This document shows, piece after piece, positions 1 through 8,890 of a DNA stretch of 64,000 bases. The position numbers and the translations under genes are program-made. Origin of the DNA: JAGXFP01 sp039714535. GTDB lineage: Bacteria > Desulfobacterota > Desulfobulbia > Desulfobulbales > JAGXFP01. Under the pieces are notes generated by a model, which was given only the letters and a program-made list of their open reading frames with translations, was not told the DNA's origin and made no database searches. Location: contig JBDLJC010000002.1 in the NCBI GenBank assembly GCA_039714535.1, forward strand, positions 1 through 64,000. Reading direction: 5' to 3'. Each line of letters starts with the position of its first letter. Position 1 is the stretch's first letter.

Positions 1-198
1 TTTGGGGGCACCAAATATTACCACGAAATGCCATGAAGCTCAATTATTTCAATGTGTTACAGTGTGATTGTCCTGCTTGTTACTTTTGCAAAAGGCTCGT
101 TGGCTAAAAATATTGTTTTAGAGATTTTGTTTTGATCATGCTGATCCCAGGTTTGGGGCAAGGTATTATTAGAATTAAAGGGGTTTTTTTAGATAAAG

Positions 199-1494
199 AT
201 GGCTCAAAACAACGCAAAAATAGATAATTTGCCGCCATGCACGGCTGGATTCATCCAGATTGATGTCAAGCTTGGGGCAATGTACCTGAACCTGGAAGAG
301 GTGCGGAAAGGCCTGGCCGCATTTACCCTGCAATCTCCCGGTTTGGCTGTTTTGCCTGAACTTTGGGCGTCCGGTTTTGATTATCCCCGGATGGAGGAGC
401 ATGCTGACTATACTCTAGAACTGCTTGAGGAGCTTCGGGAAGAAGCTGTCCGCTACAACATCTATATTGCCGGGTCATTGCCTGAAAAAAAGGTCGAAGC
501 CGGGCGTATTCTTATCTTTAATACCCTCTATTTTGTTGGCCCTGAGGGGGTGGTCGGTAGCATTCGCAAACAGCAGTTATTTGCGCCCATGGCTGAAGAT
601 AATTATTTTGCCGCTGGGATTGATCCCCAGCCGGTTGAAACCAAATTGGGACTGCTTGCCGGGGTCGTCTGTTTTGACCTGCGGTTTTCTGATCTGGTCA
701 GAAGCCAGGTGGCGAATGGCGCTCAGTTGTTGGTGGTCAGCGCCCAGTGGCCAGCAGCCCGTAGGGAGCACTGGCGGACTTTGCTCAAAGCTCGGGCCAT
801 TGAGAATCAGGTCTTCGTGGTTGGTTGTAATCGCTGTGGTATTAGCGACGATATAGAATTTGGTGGTCACTCTATGATCGTTGCCCCGGACGGCACGGTG
901 TTGGCAGAGGCGGCCGATAAGCCGGATAATGCCACAGTCATGTTGGATTCCGACCTGATCGCCAGAAGCCGCAAATTGTTCATTTCAGTTGGCGCAGCGC
1001 CTTACAGATTCCCAGATCGGAACAAGATTGTTGATTTGCCCGGCTTAAAGAAGATTGTCGAGAATTATCGGCGGCTTAAGCGCCGGGTGGTATTTACCAA
1101 TGGCTGCTTCGATATCCTCCATCGAGGCCATGTCACCTATCTTGAAGAGGCCCGTCGCCTTGGTGATTGCCTGGTGGTCGGCTTGAACAGTGACGCTTCC
1201 GTCCGTTCTCTCAAAGGGCCGGAACGCCCCATGAACGATGAGCAGTCCCGGGCCCGGGTCCTGGCCGCATTGGGCTGTGTGGATCATGTGGTCTTGTTTG
1301 GCGAGGATACCCCGCTGAATGTAATAACCGAATTGCTGCCGGATGTGCTGGCCAAGGGTGGGGACTGGCCGGTGGATAAGATTGTTGGTGCTGAGGAGGT
1401 TATGGCGGCGGGCGGCGGGGTGTTGAGCATCCCGCTGGTCGGCGATTTTTCGACCACCGCATTGATAGACCGAATCCAACAGAGTAAAAAGTAA
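199..1494 (+). CDS. Nitrilase-family amidohydrolase fused to RfaE2-type nucleotidyltransferase
   Basis: A 431-residue two-domain protein. Residues about 15-270 are a carbon-nitrogen hydrolase with the Glu-Lys-Cys triad visible: E54 in LPELWASG, K124 in SIRKQQLFAP and C158 in GVVCFDLRF. Residues about 285-431 are a cytidylyltransferase-fold domain like the C-terminal half of HldE/RfaE: FTNGCFDILHRGH carries the HxGH motif at 308-311, and GDFSTTALI closes the domain. The first half should hydrolyse an amide or nitrile. The second half in its family adenylylates heptose-1-phosphate for LPS core synthesis. The kinase half of HldE is absent. The ATG at 199 has only a weak ribosome-binding site. 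Both halves look catalytically complete, so the join is probably a real fusion. The true substrates cannot be read from sequence. Confidence 0.85.
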   Translation: MAQNNAKIDNLPPCTAGFIQIDVKLGAMYLNLEEVRKGLAAFTLQSPGLAVLPELWASGFDYPRMEEHADYTLELLEELREEAVRYNIYIAGSLPEKKVEAGRILIFNTLYFVGPEGVVGSIRKQQLFAPMAEDNYFAAGIDPQPVETKLGLLAGVVCFDLRFSDLVRSQVANGAQLLVVSAQWPAARREHWRTLLKARAIENQVFVVGCNRCGISDDIEFGGHSMIVAPDGTVLAEAADKPDNATVMLDSDLIARSRKLFISVGAAPYRFPDRNKIVDLPGLKKIVENYRRLKRRVVFTNGCFDILHRGHVTYLEEARRLGDCLVVGLNSDASVRSLKGPERPMNDEQSRARVLAALGCVDHVVLFGEDTPLNVITELLPDVLAKGGDWPVDKIVGAEEVMAAGGGVLSIPLVGDFSTTALIDRIQQSKK

Positions 1495-1611
1495 AAGCTC
1501 ACCAGCACCTCATTTCGGAGTCTCACTCGGTTCGCTACCTGTTTAGCGAATTTTCTGCATAGCCACCCCAGTTTCATGGGATCAGCAAAAAAGGATATTA
1601 TCCGATGTTAT

Positions 1612-1660
1612 AGCCCGGATATTTCACAAGTCGAGACCCAGTAGTAAAGCTGATAGACAA
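1612..1660. repeat. Partial copy of dispersed palindromic-element left end
   Basis: The sequence starting agcccggatatttcacaag and continuing to gatagacaag closely matches the left end of the 186-bp palindromic element at 51357-51542 (agcccggaaatttcacaag ... gatagacaaag). No matching right arm is visible nearby, so this looks like a truncated or decayed copy. It sits in the 369-base gap after the nitrilase fusion gene, where I see no gene. Confidence 0.55.
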
Positions 1661-1719
1661 GCGGTCCCAATATTGAAGATAATCTGTAAGAATCTTAAAT
1701 ATTGATCGTTTTATGATAT

Positions 1720-1790
1720 ATGGCGGTTATCTTAAATTTCATTTTTCTATTTTTTTATTCAAATTAGACACCACCCGAACTTAATGTTAG
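1720..1790. repeat. Direct repeat copy 1 (about 71 bp)
   Basis: An AT-rich stretch from tggcggttatcttaaatttc to caccacccgaacttaatgttag. It recurs almost unchanged at 6300-6372, with one substitution and two small insertions. The two copies bracket the large activase gene. The right end (cttaatgttag) resembles the right half of integron attC sites, but no matching left half was found. Confidence 0.8.
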
Positions 1791-1863
1791 CTTATTAGGT
1801 GTTTACCGTAATGATGGAAGTCCTTCTCTATATGTGACAACTAACAAAAAAGATGGGAGAGAA

Positions 1864-4800
1864 ATGGATTCTTTGGGGATCTGTCTGGGTGCTTCAACTA
1901 TTAGTCTGGTCCGGTTACATAAAACAGGAAACACGATAAAAACAGTCTGGAGCAAAAACCAGGCGCACGAGGGAAATCCACGGCGCTGTCTGACAAAATT
2001 GCTTGACGATATCGATGACCTGCAAGCTCTGAAAATCGGGGTCACCGGCCGAAAATTCAGAAACCTTCTCGCCCTTTCTTCTATCTCGGAGCCGGAAGCG
2101 GTGGAACTTGCATACAACCAGGCGCTGCCTCCCGGTCACCAGTGCAGAGTGATAGTAAGTACCGGCGGAGAGACGTTCATGGTTTACCACCTGGACGATG
2201 GTGGGCGGATCCAGAATATCCATACCGGCAACAAATGCGCCTCCGGCACCGGCGAATTTTTCCTGCAACAGCTTGGCAGAATGGATCTTAGTCTTGGCGA
2301 TGTCAAGAACCAAAAGCGGCCTGATACGATCTATAGAATGTCGGGGCGCTGTTCGGTATTCTGTAAGAGTGACTGCACCCATGCCCTCAACAAAGGGATT
2401 CCCAAAGAACAGGTGGTGGACGGCCTTTCCGTGATGATGGCCGGCAAGATTGCCGAGTTACTGAAGAAGCTCCCAAAAACTTCGGTAATGCTGGTCGGAG
2501 GATGTACCAAGAACCAGGCGATGATCCATTACCTCCAGGATGAAATCGACCAGATCATCATCCCCGATGAGGCAGCCTGGTTTGAAGCGATGGGGGCGGC
2601 CCTCTGGGCCCTGGATAATGAGACCCTGCCCTTCCCCGGTCACGACAAGGTCTTTCGCAGTCAGGCCTCAAGCCTGTCGTTCCACCGCCCTCTGAACGAG
2701 TTCAAGGACCTGGTGCATTTCAAAGACCAACCTGCCGCAGTCGCGGCCGCTGGCGATCGGACGATCCTGGGCCTCGATGTCGGTTCGACAACCACCAAAG
2801 GGGTTGTCATGCGGCGCCACGACAAGGCCATCCTGGCCTCGGAATATTTACGCACTAACGGCGATCCGGTCGGTGCTTCCCGGCAGGTATATCAGAGCCT
2901 TGCGAACCAGATCGATAAGAATATCATCATAGAGGGCCTCGGGGTAACCGGCTCCGGCAGACAGATCGCCGGTCTCCATGCCATGACTGACGGGGTGATC
3001 AATGAAATTATCGCCCACGCCACGGCGGCCGTTCATTTCGACCCTGAGGTCGATACCATTTTCGAGATCGGCGGCCAGGACGCCAAGTACACCTATATTA
3101 CCAACGGGGTGCCGAGCGATTATGCCATGAACGAGGCCTGCAGCGCCGGGACCGGCTCCTTTATCGAAGAGGCCGCCAAGGAAAGCCTGGGCCTCGATGT
3201 GACCAGGATCGGAGAAACTGCCTACCAGGCCATCAATCCGCCCAATTTCAACGATCAATGCGCCGCCTTCATCAGTTCCGACATTAAGCGGGCAGTGCAG
3301 GAAGATATCCCCCTGCCCGATATCGTCGCCGGCCTGGTTTATTCAATCTGCATGAATTACAATAACCGCGTAAAAGGTAACCGACCGGTCGGCAAGAAGG
3401 TCTTTATCCAGGGCGGAGTCTGTTATAACAAGGCGATTCCGGCGGCAATGGCCGCCCTGACCGGCAAGGAAATGGTGGTCCCGCCGGAACCCGGCCTGAT
3501 GGGTGCTTTCGGCGTCGCCCTTGAAGTTAAGAACCGCCTGGATCAGGGACTGCTGAAAAAACAGCAATTTATCCTGGATGAACTTATCAACCGGGAGGTC
3601 AATTATGGCAAACCCTTCACCTGCGGGGGCGGAAAAAGCTGCGATCGGAAGTGCAAGATATCCCGGATCGAGATAAACGATAAGCAATATCCCTTTGGGG
3701 GCATCTGCAACCGCTATGACAATATCATCCATAACCGTAAGATAGATCCAAGCAACCTTGACCAGGTGATATGGCGGGAAAAAAGAGTATTTCGCGACCT
3801 CGTCTCCGATGACCAGGATGATAAACGGCCAACGATCGGGATGAACCGTTCCTTCCTGGTTAATACCTATTTCCCCTTTTACAATAGATTCTTTGCAGAA
3901 CTGGGCTTCCGGCTGGTCCTGCCCGATACCATCGAGCCCGAGGGGGTCGACCAGCAGGGGGCCCCATTCTGTTACCCGGTAGAGCAGGCCCACGGCTTTG
4001 CCGCATCACTCCTTAAGAAAAACCCCGATTACTTTTTTCTCCCGCATCTGCAAGATATCGATTCGGGAAGCGGCGACGAGACATCATGTACCTGCGTCTT
4101 TGTCCAGGCTGAACCGTTCTACCTCAAGGCTACTTTCCCCGATTTCCCGGAAAAGAGGACCTTGTCGCCTACTCTCAATTTCTCCGGGGGGATAAATACC
4201 AACAAGTCGGTTTTCATGGATCTGGCCCAGCGGATGGGGGTTGACCAGGGCTTGGTCGAACCGGCCCTGCAAAAGGCAATCACCGAGCAGGATGAGTTCA
4301 AATCGGACCTGTTGCAGCAGGGTCAGGAGGCCCTGGCCATGCTCGGAGAAAACCCTGAAACACCAGCGGTGGTCCTGTTTGGCCGGCCCTACAACAGCTT
4401 TACCGGGGTGGCAAACAAGGGGATTCCCGCCAAATTTGCTTCCCGCGGCAACCTGGTAATTCCTTTCGATATGTTGCCTTTTGCCGATGAGGAACTGGAA
4501 AAAGATCATAATATGTACTGGGCCATGGGGCGCCTGATCCTGAAAGCGGCCCATTATGTCAAAAAGCAGCCGCATCTTTTCGGCACCTATATCACTAATT
4601 TTTCATGCGGACCTGATTCGTTCATCGTCGGTTTTTTCCGGAGTATCATGGGCCAAAAACCGTCATTGACCCTGGAGCTTGACAGCCATACCGCCGATGC
4701 CGGCATTGAAACCAGGATCGAAGCCTTCCTCGATATTGTCGGCAACTACCGGCAGGCCGCCAGCCAGGATCGGTTATTGAAAAAATCAAACGGTTTCTGC

Positions 4801-6144
4801 GCCGCTGAGATGGAATTGCGGAATGGTAAGGCGGGGATTCGTCCCTCGGCTGGCACCTGGGTACCCCTGAGCGATAAACAGGTAAAAGTTGTCCTGCCTG
4901 CGATGGGTAAATATGGGACCCCCCTGCTCGCCCAGGCTTTTGCCCGGGTCGGCATTCGCGCCGAAGCCCTGCCGCCGGCGGACGAAGATGTCCTTAAACT
5001 GGGCCGCGGCAACTCATCCTGCAAGGAATGCCTGCCACTCCAAACCACGGTCGGCTCAATGCTCCATTACCTGGACAACCGACCACCAGGCGAACTTACC
5101 GCCTTCTTTATGGCCACCGCCCAAGGGCCTTGTCGCTTCGGGCAATACCATGTTTTTTCCAAAAGGGTGGTTGAAAAACACCAGATCCCCGATGCCGCCG
5201 TACTCTCCCTGACTTCCCTTAACGGTTACGGAGGCCTGGGCGATCGCTTTACTCTGGCGGCCTGGCGGGCAGTGACCATCGGCGATATCCTGGATGAGAT
5301 CTGGGCCACGATCCTGGCCGCGGCCGTGGACCCGGAACAGGGAGTTGAAGTCCTGAACCGTGAATATGAGGCAATCCTGCCTACCATCGATAAAAGCTGG
5401 TCCGTTCACGCCCGGCAGTTATCCAGGTCCGCCCGGGAACTGGCCATGATACCGCTCAGAAAGCCCTATCATGAGATTCCCAAGCTGTCCCTTATCGGTG
5501 AGATATATGTCCGGCACGATCCGATCTCCTTACAGAGTATTATCGAAAAAATGGCCGCCCGTGGTTTTATCGTCCGCACCGCCCCGACAACTGAATGGCT
5601 GAAGTATCTGGATTGGCTGATCAAAGAGGATATAGAGGGAAGCAAGGACTTCGGTTTCCATGTTCGCTATCATGTCAAAAACTACTTTTATAAAAAGATC
5701 AGGCAGAAACTGGCTCCCTGCGGCCTTTTTTACACCGGTCATAACGGAGAGGTGGAACCGGCCATCGACGCCGGCAAAAAATTCGTCTCGCCGAATCTGA
5801 CCGGCGAGGCGATCCTTACTGTCGGTTCAGCCGTCCATGAGATTCTCCATCCCTCCTGCGGGGTTATTTCTATTGGCCCTTTCGGCTGCATGCCTTGCAG
5901 GGTGGCCGAAGCCATTCTCAATGAGAAGTTTAACAGTGCCGAAAAGCTAGAACAGGTTCGCGGCAACGGTTCGTCACATCTTGAACCGCTGTTGACCAGT
6001 GACCGGAAGTTCCCTTTCCTGGCTATTGAAACCGACGGCAATCCGTTTCCCCAGATCATCGAATCACGCCTGGAGGCTCTATGCCTCCAGGCTGAACGGC
6101 TTAATGACCAGATCATGGAATATTCCGGCAAAATAGTGATGTAG
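1864..6144 (+). CDS. Acyl-CoA dehydratase activase-related protein (BcrAD/BadFG ATPase repeats + DUF2229/HgdB-like region)
   Basis: A very large protein (1,426 residues from this ATG). Two ASKHA ATPase domains of the 2-hydroxyglutaryl-CoA dehydratase activase type lie in tandem. The first spans about 1-260, with GICLGASTISLV, a glycine-rich ST-G-GE segment and NKCASGTGEFF. The second spans about 300-570, with LGLDVGSTTTKGVV, FEIGGQDAKY and NEACSAGTGSF. About 600-1420 resembles DUF2229/HgdB-like dehydratase parts, with many cysteines (CGGGKSCDRKCKIS, FGCMPCR). The family couples ATP hydrolysis to low-potential electron transfer through a 4Fe-4S cluster. The substrate is unknown. ATG 1864 is preferred over an in-frame GTG at 1834 because GGGAGAG lies just upstream. 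It is flanked by the ~71-bp repeats. Confidence 0.85.
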   Translation: MDSLGICLGASTISLVRLHKTGNTIKTVWSKNQAHEGNPRRCLTKLLDDIDDLQALKIGVTGRKFRNLLALSSISEPEAVELAYNQALPPGHQCRVIVSTGGETFMVYHLDDGGRIQNIHTGNKCASGTGEFFLQQLGRMDLSLGDVKNQKRPDTIYRMSGRCSVFCKSDCTHALNKGIPKEQVVDGLSVMMAGKIAELLKKLPKTSVMLVGGCTKNQAMIHYLQDEIDQIIIPDEAAWFEAMGAALWALDNETLPFPGHDKVFRSQASSLSFHRPLNEFKDLVHFKDQPAAVAAAGDRTILGLDVGSTTTKGVVMRRHDKAILASEYLRTNGDPVGASRQVYQSLANQIDKNIIIEGLGVTGSGRQIAGLHAMTDGVINEIIAHATAAVHFDPEVDTIFEIGGQDAKYTYITNGVPSDYAMNEACSAGTGSFIEEAAKESLGLDVTRIGETAYQAINPPNFNDQCAAFISSDIKRAVQEDIPLPDIVAGLVYSICMNYNNRVKGNRPVGKKVFIQGGVCYNKAIPAAMAALTGKEMVVPPEPGLMGAFGVALEVKNRLDQGLLKKQQFILDELINREVNYGKPFTCGGGKSCDRKCKISRIEINDKQYPFGGICNRYDNIIHNRKIDPSNLDQVIWREKRVFRDLVSDDQDDKRPTIGMNRSFLVNTYFPFYNRFFAELGFRLVLPDTIEPEGVDQQGAPFCYPVEQAHGFAASLLKKNPDYFFLPHLQDIDSGSGDETSCTCVFVQAEPFYLKATFPDFPEKRTLSPTLNFSGGINTNKSVFMDLAQRMGVDQGLVEPALQKAITEQDEFKSDLLQQGQEALAMLGENPETPAVVLFGRPYNSFTGVANKGIPAKFASRGNLVIPFDMLPFADEELEKDHNMYWAMGRLILKAAHYVKKQPHLFGTYITNFSCGPDSFIVGFFRSIMGQKPSLTLELDSHTADAGIETRIEAFLDIVGNYRQAASQDRLLKKSNGFCAAEMELRNGKAGIRPSAGTWVPLSDKQVKVVLPAMGKYGTPLLAQAFARVGIRAEALPPADEDVLKLGRGNSSCKECLPLQTTVGSMLHYLDNRPPGELTAFFMATAQGPCRFGQYHVFSKRVVEKHQIPDAAVLSLTSLNGYGGLGDRFTLAAWRAVTIGDILDEIWATILAAAVDPEQGVEVLNREYEAILPTIDKSWSVHARQLSRSARELAMIPLRKPYHEIPKLSLIGEIYVRHDPISLQSIIEKMAARGFIVRTAPTTEWLKYLDWLIKEDIEGSKDFGFHVRYHVKNYFYKKIRQKLAPCGLFYTGHNGEVEPAIDAGKKFVSPNLTGEAILTVGSAVHEILHPSCGVISIGPFGCMPCRVAEAILNEKFNSAEKLEQVRGNGSSHLEPLLTSDRKFPFLAIETDGNPFPQIIESRLEALCLQAERLNDQIMEYSGKIVM

Positions 6145-6299
6145 AGGGTTTTAGAGGCAATTCACCGCCGAACCGTTCGACGATCCGCCCATCAAACTCC
6201 GGGAGGCGTTACAGAAGAAAAATGTTCCTTTCTCGAAGTTTGAGACCTCGAGAATCGGGGAAACGAAGGTGAATATCAGTCAATAAACACTGGAAATGC

Positions 6300-6372
6300 A
6301 TGGCGGTTATCTTAAATTTCATCTTTCTATTTTTTTTATTCAAATTAGACACCACCCGAACTTAAATGTTAG
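6300..6372. repeat. Direct repeat copy 2 (about 73 bp)
   Basis: Second copy of the 1720-1790 repeat, from tggcggttatcttaaatttc to cgaacttaaatgttag. It lies 30 bases before the AT-rich exported hydrolase gene. Copy 1 lies 74 bases before the activase gene, so the repeat precedes both genes in the same orientation. Confidence 0.8.
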
Positions 6373-6401
6373 TTGCCAATAAATGATCAAGGATTGAATG
6401 G

Positions 6402-7250
6402 ATGAGTAAGTATTTCATAGCAATTATTCTAAATTTTTTAATCGCTATAGAATCATTTGCGAATGATAGAGAAGACACTGTGTGTGGTGTTTTTAAAGAG
6501 CCTTTCCTTTTCTGGCTATGGAGTTCTGCAGCGCCTAGGCCGAATAAAAGTAGAGTTTACCACCTTGAATTTGTCGAGCCAAGCAAATTCCAGGCTTCTG
6601 ACGGTAAGACTCTTAGAGGCTATAAATACGTGTCTAATGATGGTAAAGGACGCAGCATTCCCCCAAAAGGATATGTATTAATGGCATTAGGAAATGCCAT
6701 GATTTCCGATCAGATAATTGGCCATTTAAGGCAATTCTCTGAGAAACATTATGATGTTTATATGTATGACTATAGGGGTTATGGAAATTCTGAGGGAAAA
6801 AGACGAATAAATGCAATTATTGAAGATTATAAGGAAATAGCTACAGTTCTTAACGAGTCGTACGAAAGAAAATTGCTTTATGGTATTTCTTTGGGAGGGG
6901 CAGTGATTTTGAATGTCATTGGTTTTGACATTGAATACGACGCAGCAGTTATAGATTCAAGCCCAAGTTTGCTTTCATCGCATGGTTGCCCAGAACGAAT
7001 TGATCCATTAGTAAATCTTCCACAAGATGCTAGTAAACTGCTTGTAATAACGGGAGATAAAGACACTGTATTAGGAAAGTCTATGACATCAAACTTAAGG
7101 GAAATTGCTCAGCAACGGGGAGCAAAGACAGTTCACGGTGAAAATTTCTCTCATCCCTTTATGGATCGTAGTGTAGTTGTTCATAACCAGCGTATGGAAT
7201 TGGTTTTAAATCACTTGTTAGCTAAAGAAATCGAGGATAAAGATGAATAA
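6402..7250 (+). CDS. Exported alpha/beta hydrolase
   Basis: 282 residues beginning with a Sec-type signal peptide (about 1-20, ending ...IESFA). The alpha/beta-hydrolase fold is indicated by YDYRGYGNSEG after strand 4, the nucleophile elbow GISLGG, the acid in ITGDKDT and the histidine in FSHPFMD, giving a full Ser-Asp-His triad. This places an esterase- or peptidase-like enzyme in the periplasm; the substrate is not predictable. Base composition is clearly more AT-rich than the housekeeping genes around it. It begins 30 bases after a copy of the ~71-bp repeat, which suggests an acquired unit together with the next two ORFs. The closest general comparison is the BEM46/ABHD13-type hydrolase group. 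Confidence 0.8.
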   Translation: MSKYFIAIILNFLIAIESFANDREDTVCGVFKEPFLFWLWSSAAPRPNKSRVYHLEFVEPSKFQASDGKTLRGYKYVSNDGKGRSIPPKGYVLMALGNAMISDQIIGHLRQFSEKHYDVYMYDYRGYGNSEGKRRINAIIEDYKEIATVLNESYERKLLYGISLGGAVILNVIGFDIEYDAAVIDSSPSLLSSHGCPERIDPLVNLPQDASKLLVITGDKDTVLGKSMTSNLREIAQQRGAKTVHGENFSHPFMDRSVVVHNQRMELVLNHLLAKEIEDKDE

Positions 7251-7362
7251 TGATGATATTGGGCGTATTGCTTTTTTAGGTATATTGGATGTTGTTGGGG
7301 CAGTGGCTATTACAAAGCCAGAATTAATCGGGTCGAATTCGACGCCCAAGCCTGCGGCCTGA
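7243..7362 (+). CDS. Possible 39-residue micro-ORF overlapping the hydrolase stop
   Basis: The ATG at 7243 overlaps the last 8 bases of the hydrolase gene in the +1 frame. It is preceded at good distance by GAGG, so translational coupling is possible. It encodes 39 residues with a short hydrophobic stretch (IAFLGILDVVGAVAI) and stops at 7360-7362. I recognise no family. It may instead be the remnant of a larger gene cut at the hydrolase end, or chance. Confidence 0.35.
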   Translation: MNNDDIGRIAFLGILDVVGAVAITKPELIGSNSTPKPAA

Positions 7363-7383
7363 CGCATCTTAGCTTAAAACGTA

Positions 7384-8070
7384 ATGCACGAGAAATATAA
7401 TTACAATGGGGCCACAATATTACTATTGTCGCTGATGGTCTTCTTTAACGGATGTTCTTCAACATTATTTAATACGGAGCGGATCAAACCAAATGAAACA
7501 GCTGATTTCCCGATATATGTTGTGGATCATGGCGGGCATACAGGTGTCGTGCTGGATAGAGAGCTAGCAAAGCAGCACCTCCCGTCTATAAATGAAGAAT
7601 TTGTTCATTCAAGGTATATTGAAGTAGGCTGGGGCGATGAGGACTTCTACCAGTCAACGAAAAAAACAACAAAATTAAAGATGCAAGCTGTATTGTATCC
7701 TACAAATGCGGTGTTGCATGTTACTGAGGTGCCAATTGATCCTGAGAAGTATTATTCCAATATCGAGGTCAAGAAGCTAATGGTGACACGTACCGGATTT
7801 CAGAAAATGTCGGCATACATTTACAAAACATTTAAACGGGACAGTAATGGTAATCCTGTCAAAACCGGAAAGGGATTGCATGTTCATGATTTGTTTTATC
7901 ATGCCAACGGAAAGTTTCATCTATTTAATACGTGCAATACATGGACTGCAAAGATATTGAAGGAAGCTGGTTTATCGGTGTCCAGCTTCCTTACAATTAC
8001 TTCTGGCGATATAATGAATCAAATACGCGACTACCGGCGCAGTACACCAGGGAACCTGGTAAACGAATGA
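7384..8070 (+). CDS. DUF2459/TIGR02117-like lipoprotein
   Basis: 228 residues. The N-terminus has a hydrophobic segment and a lipobox-like LMVFFNGC, so it is probably a lipoprotein anchored after Lgt/Lsp processing. The family signature is visible: VDHGGHTGVVLDR, VGWGDEDFYQ, a LHVTEV strand and the near-C-terminal LFNTCNTWTAKILKEAGL. The TIGR02117/DUF2459 family is of unknown function; its conserved His and Cys residues suggest a cysteine-hydrolase-like fold, which is inference. The gene is AT-rich like its upstream neighbour. Only 21 bases separate it from the micro-ORF, and I see no strong ribosome-binding site at this ATG. Confidence 0.75.
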   Translation: MHEKYNYNGATILLLSLMVFFNGCSSTLFNTERIKPNETADFPIYVVDHGGHTGVVLDRELAKQHLPSINEEFVHSRYIEVGWGDEDFYQSTKKTTKLKMQAVLYPTNAVLHVTEVPIDPEKYYSNIEVKKLMVTRTGFQKMSAYIYKTFKRDSNGNPVKTGKGLHVHDLFYHANGKFHLFNTCNTWTAKILKEAGLSVSSFLTITSGDIMNQIRDYRRSTPGNLVNE

Positions 8071-8236
8071 CTGTCTGATCATTGGGGTAATGGGTGACTC
8101 CGGGGACTTAGGAGCCGACACCGCGCAACACTGCAACACTTGGCTCCGTGAAATAAATTCCTTTTATAAAATAGACTTTTCTACAGTTTTTGTTAGCAAG
8201 ATTTAATACTTCTTGCCAACATCATAAGGACGCTCA

Positions 8237-8267
8237 TTTTTATGATGTCATGTCAACATCATAAAAA
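8237..8267. terminator. 12-bp perfect inverted repeat between convergent genes
   Basis: TTTTTATGATGT and ACATCATAAAAA form a perfect 12-bp stem with a 7-base loop, with T/A tracts on both sides as in a bidirectional terminator. It lies between genes converging from left (ends 8070) and right (ends 8360). The stem is AT-rich and weak. A third half-site (ccaacatcataa) just upstream makes an operator equally possible. The rest of this 289-base gap shows no gene. Confidence 0.4.
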
Positions 8268-8359
8268 ATTAGCCAACCTAAAAACTTAAGATGTCTGTTT
8301 TATCTTAAATCAGTATAGACTTATGTTATCTGGATGGACCGGCTTGTGCAATATCCGGG

Positions 8360-8890
8360 TTAGCGATCTGCTAAACAGATATCACGCCAGCCTTCTGGTC
8401 GGTCAACGGCATTAATCCCCAACTCTTCGATAAGCTCAGTTAGTTCTAATACTGTGCAGTTGATCGAAGAAATCCTTTGCTTGGTGGCGATGTCGAAAAT
8501 CTCTTCTTTTAGGAATGAGATGAGAGCGCTAGCAATGTCTTTTCTGAGTGAATCGGTGGCAAAGCCTTCTTTCAGACAGAACCGTTTCAGTCTCTGCCAG
8601 TTGCAGATGCAACGGGCCAGACCCCGATAGAACCCTTTATCGCGATTGTTCGCACCCAGGTCCCGGTTGATTATTTCATGGTAGCGCGCTACGACCATTT
8701 GTTTAAGGAGCAGGAGCTCGTCCGGGGTAATTTCAATGGTGGGGCCGTCCGGGTCGCGGGTCAGAAAGAAAATTGAGCCGTGCAAGGCGACCTCTGGAAT
8801 TTCACCGGAATGTCTGACGATCAGCAATTCATCGGCAAGATGGGGATTTTCCGAATCAGCTTGGGCCACGGAGGGGTGCCTGTTTATCAT
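8360..8890 (-). CDS. Hypothetical protein, conserved-looking, no recognised domain
   Basis: From ATG 8890 the product is 176 residues and starts MINRHPSVAQ. A longer in-frame ATG at 8974 would run through a well-supported small ORF in another frame, so I prefer 8890, which overlaps that small ORF by 35 bases. The middle has a beta-like stretch (EVALHGSIFFLTRDPDGPTIEITPDEL) followed by an alpha-helical region with WQRLKRFCLKEGF. I see no signal peptide, membrane segment or catalytic motif. It is the last gene of a minus-strand group that starts with the DksA-like gene, suggesting a regulatory or stress role only by association. Confidence 0.55.
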   Translation of the reverse strand: MINRHPSVAQADSENPHLADELLIVRHSGEIPEVALHGSIFFLTRDPDGPTIEITPDELLLLKQMVVARYHEIINRDLGANNRDKGFYRGLARCICNWQRLKRFCLKEGFATDSLRKDIASALISFLKEEIFDIATKQRISSINCTVLELTELIEELGINAVDRPEGWRDICLADR

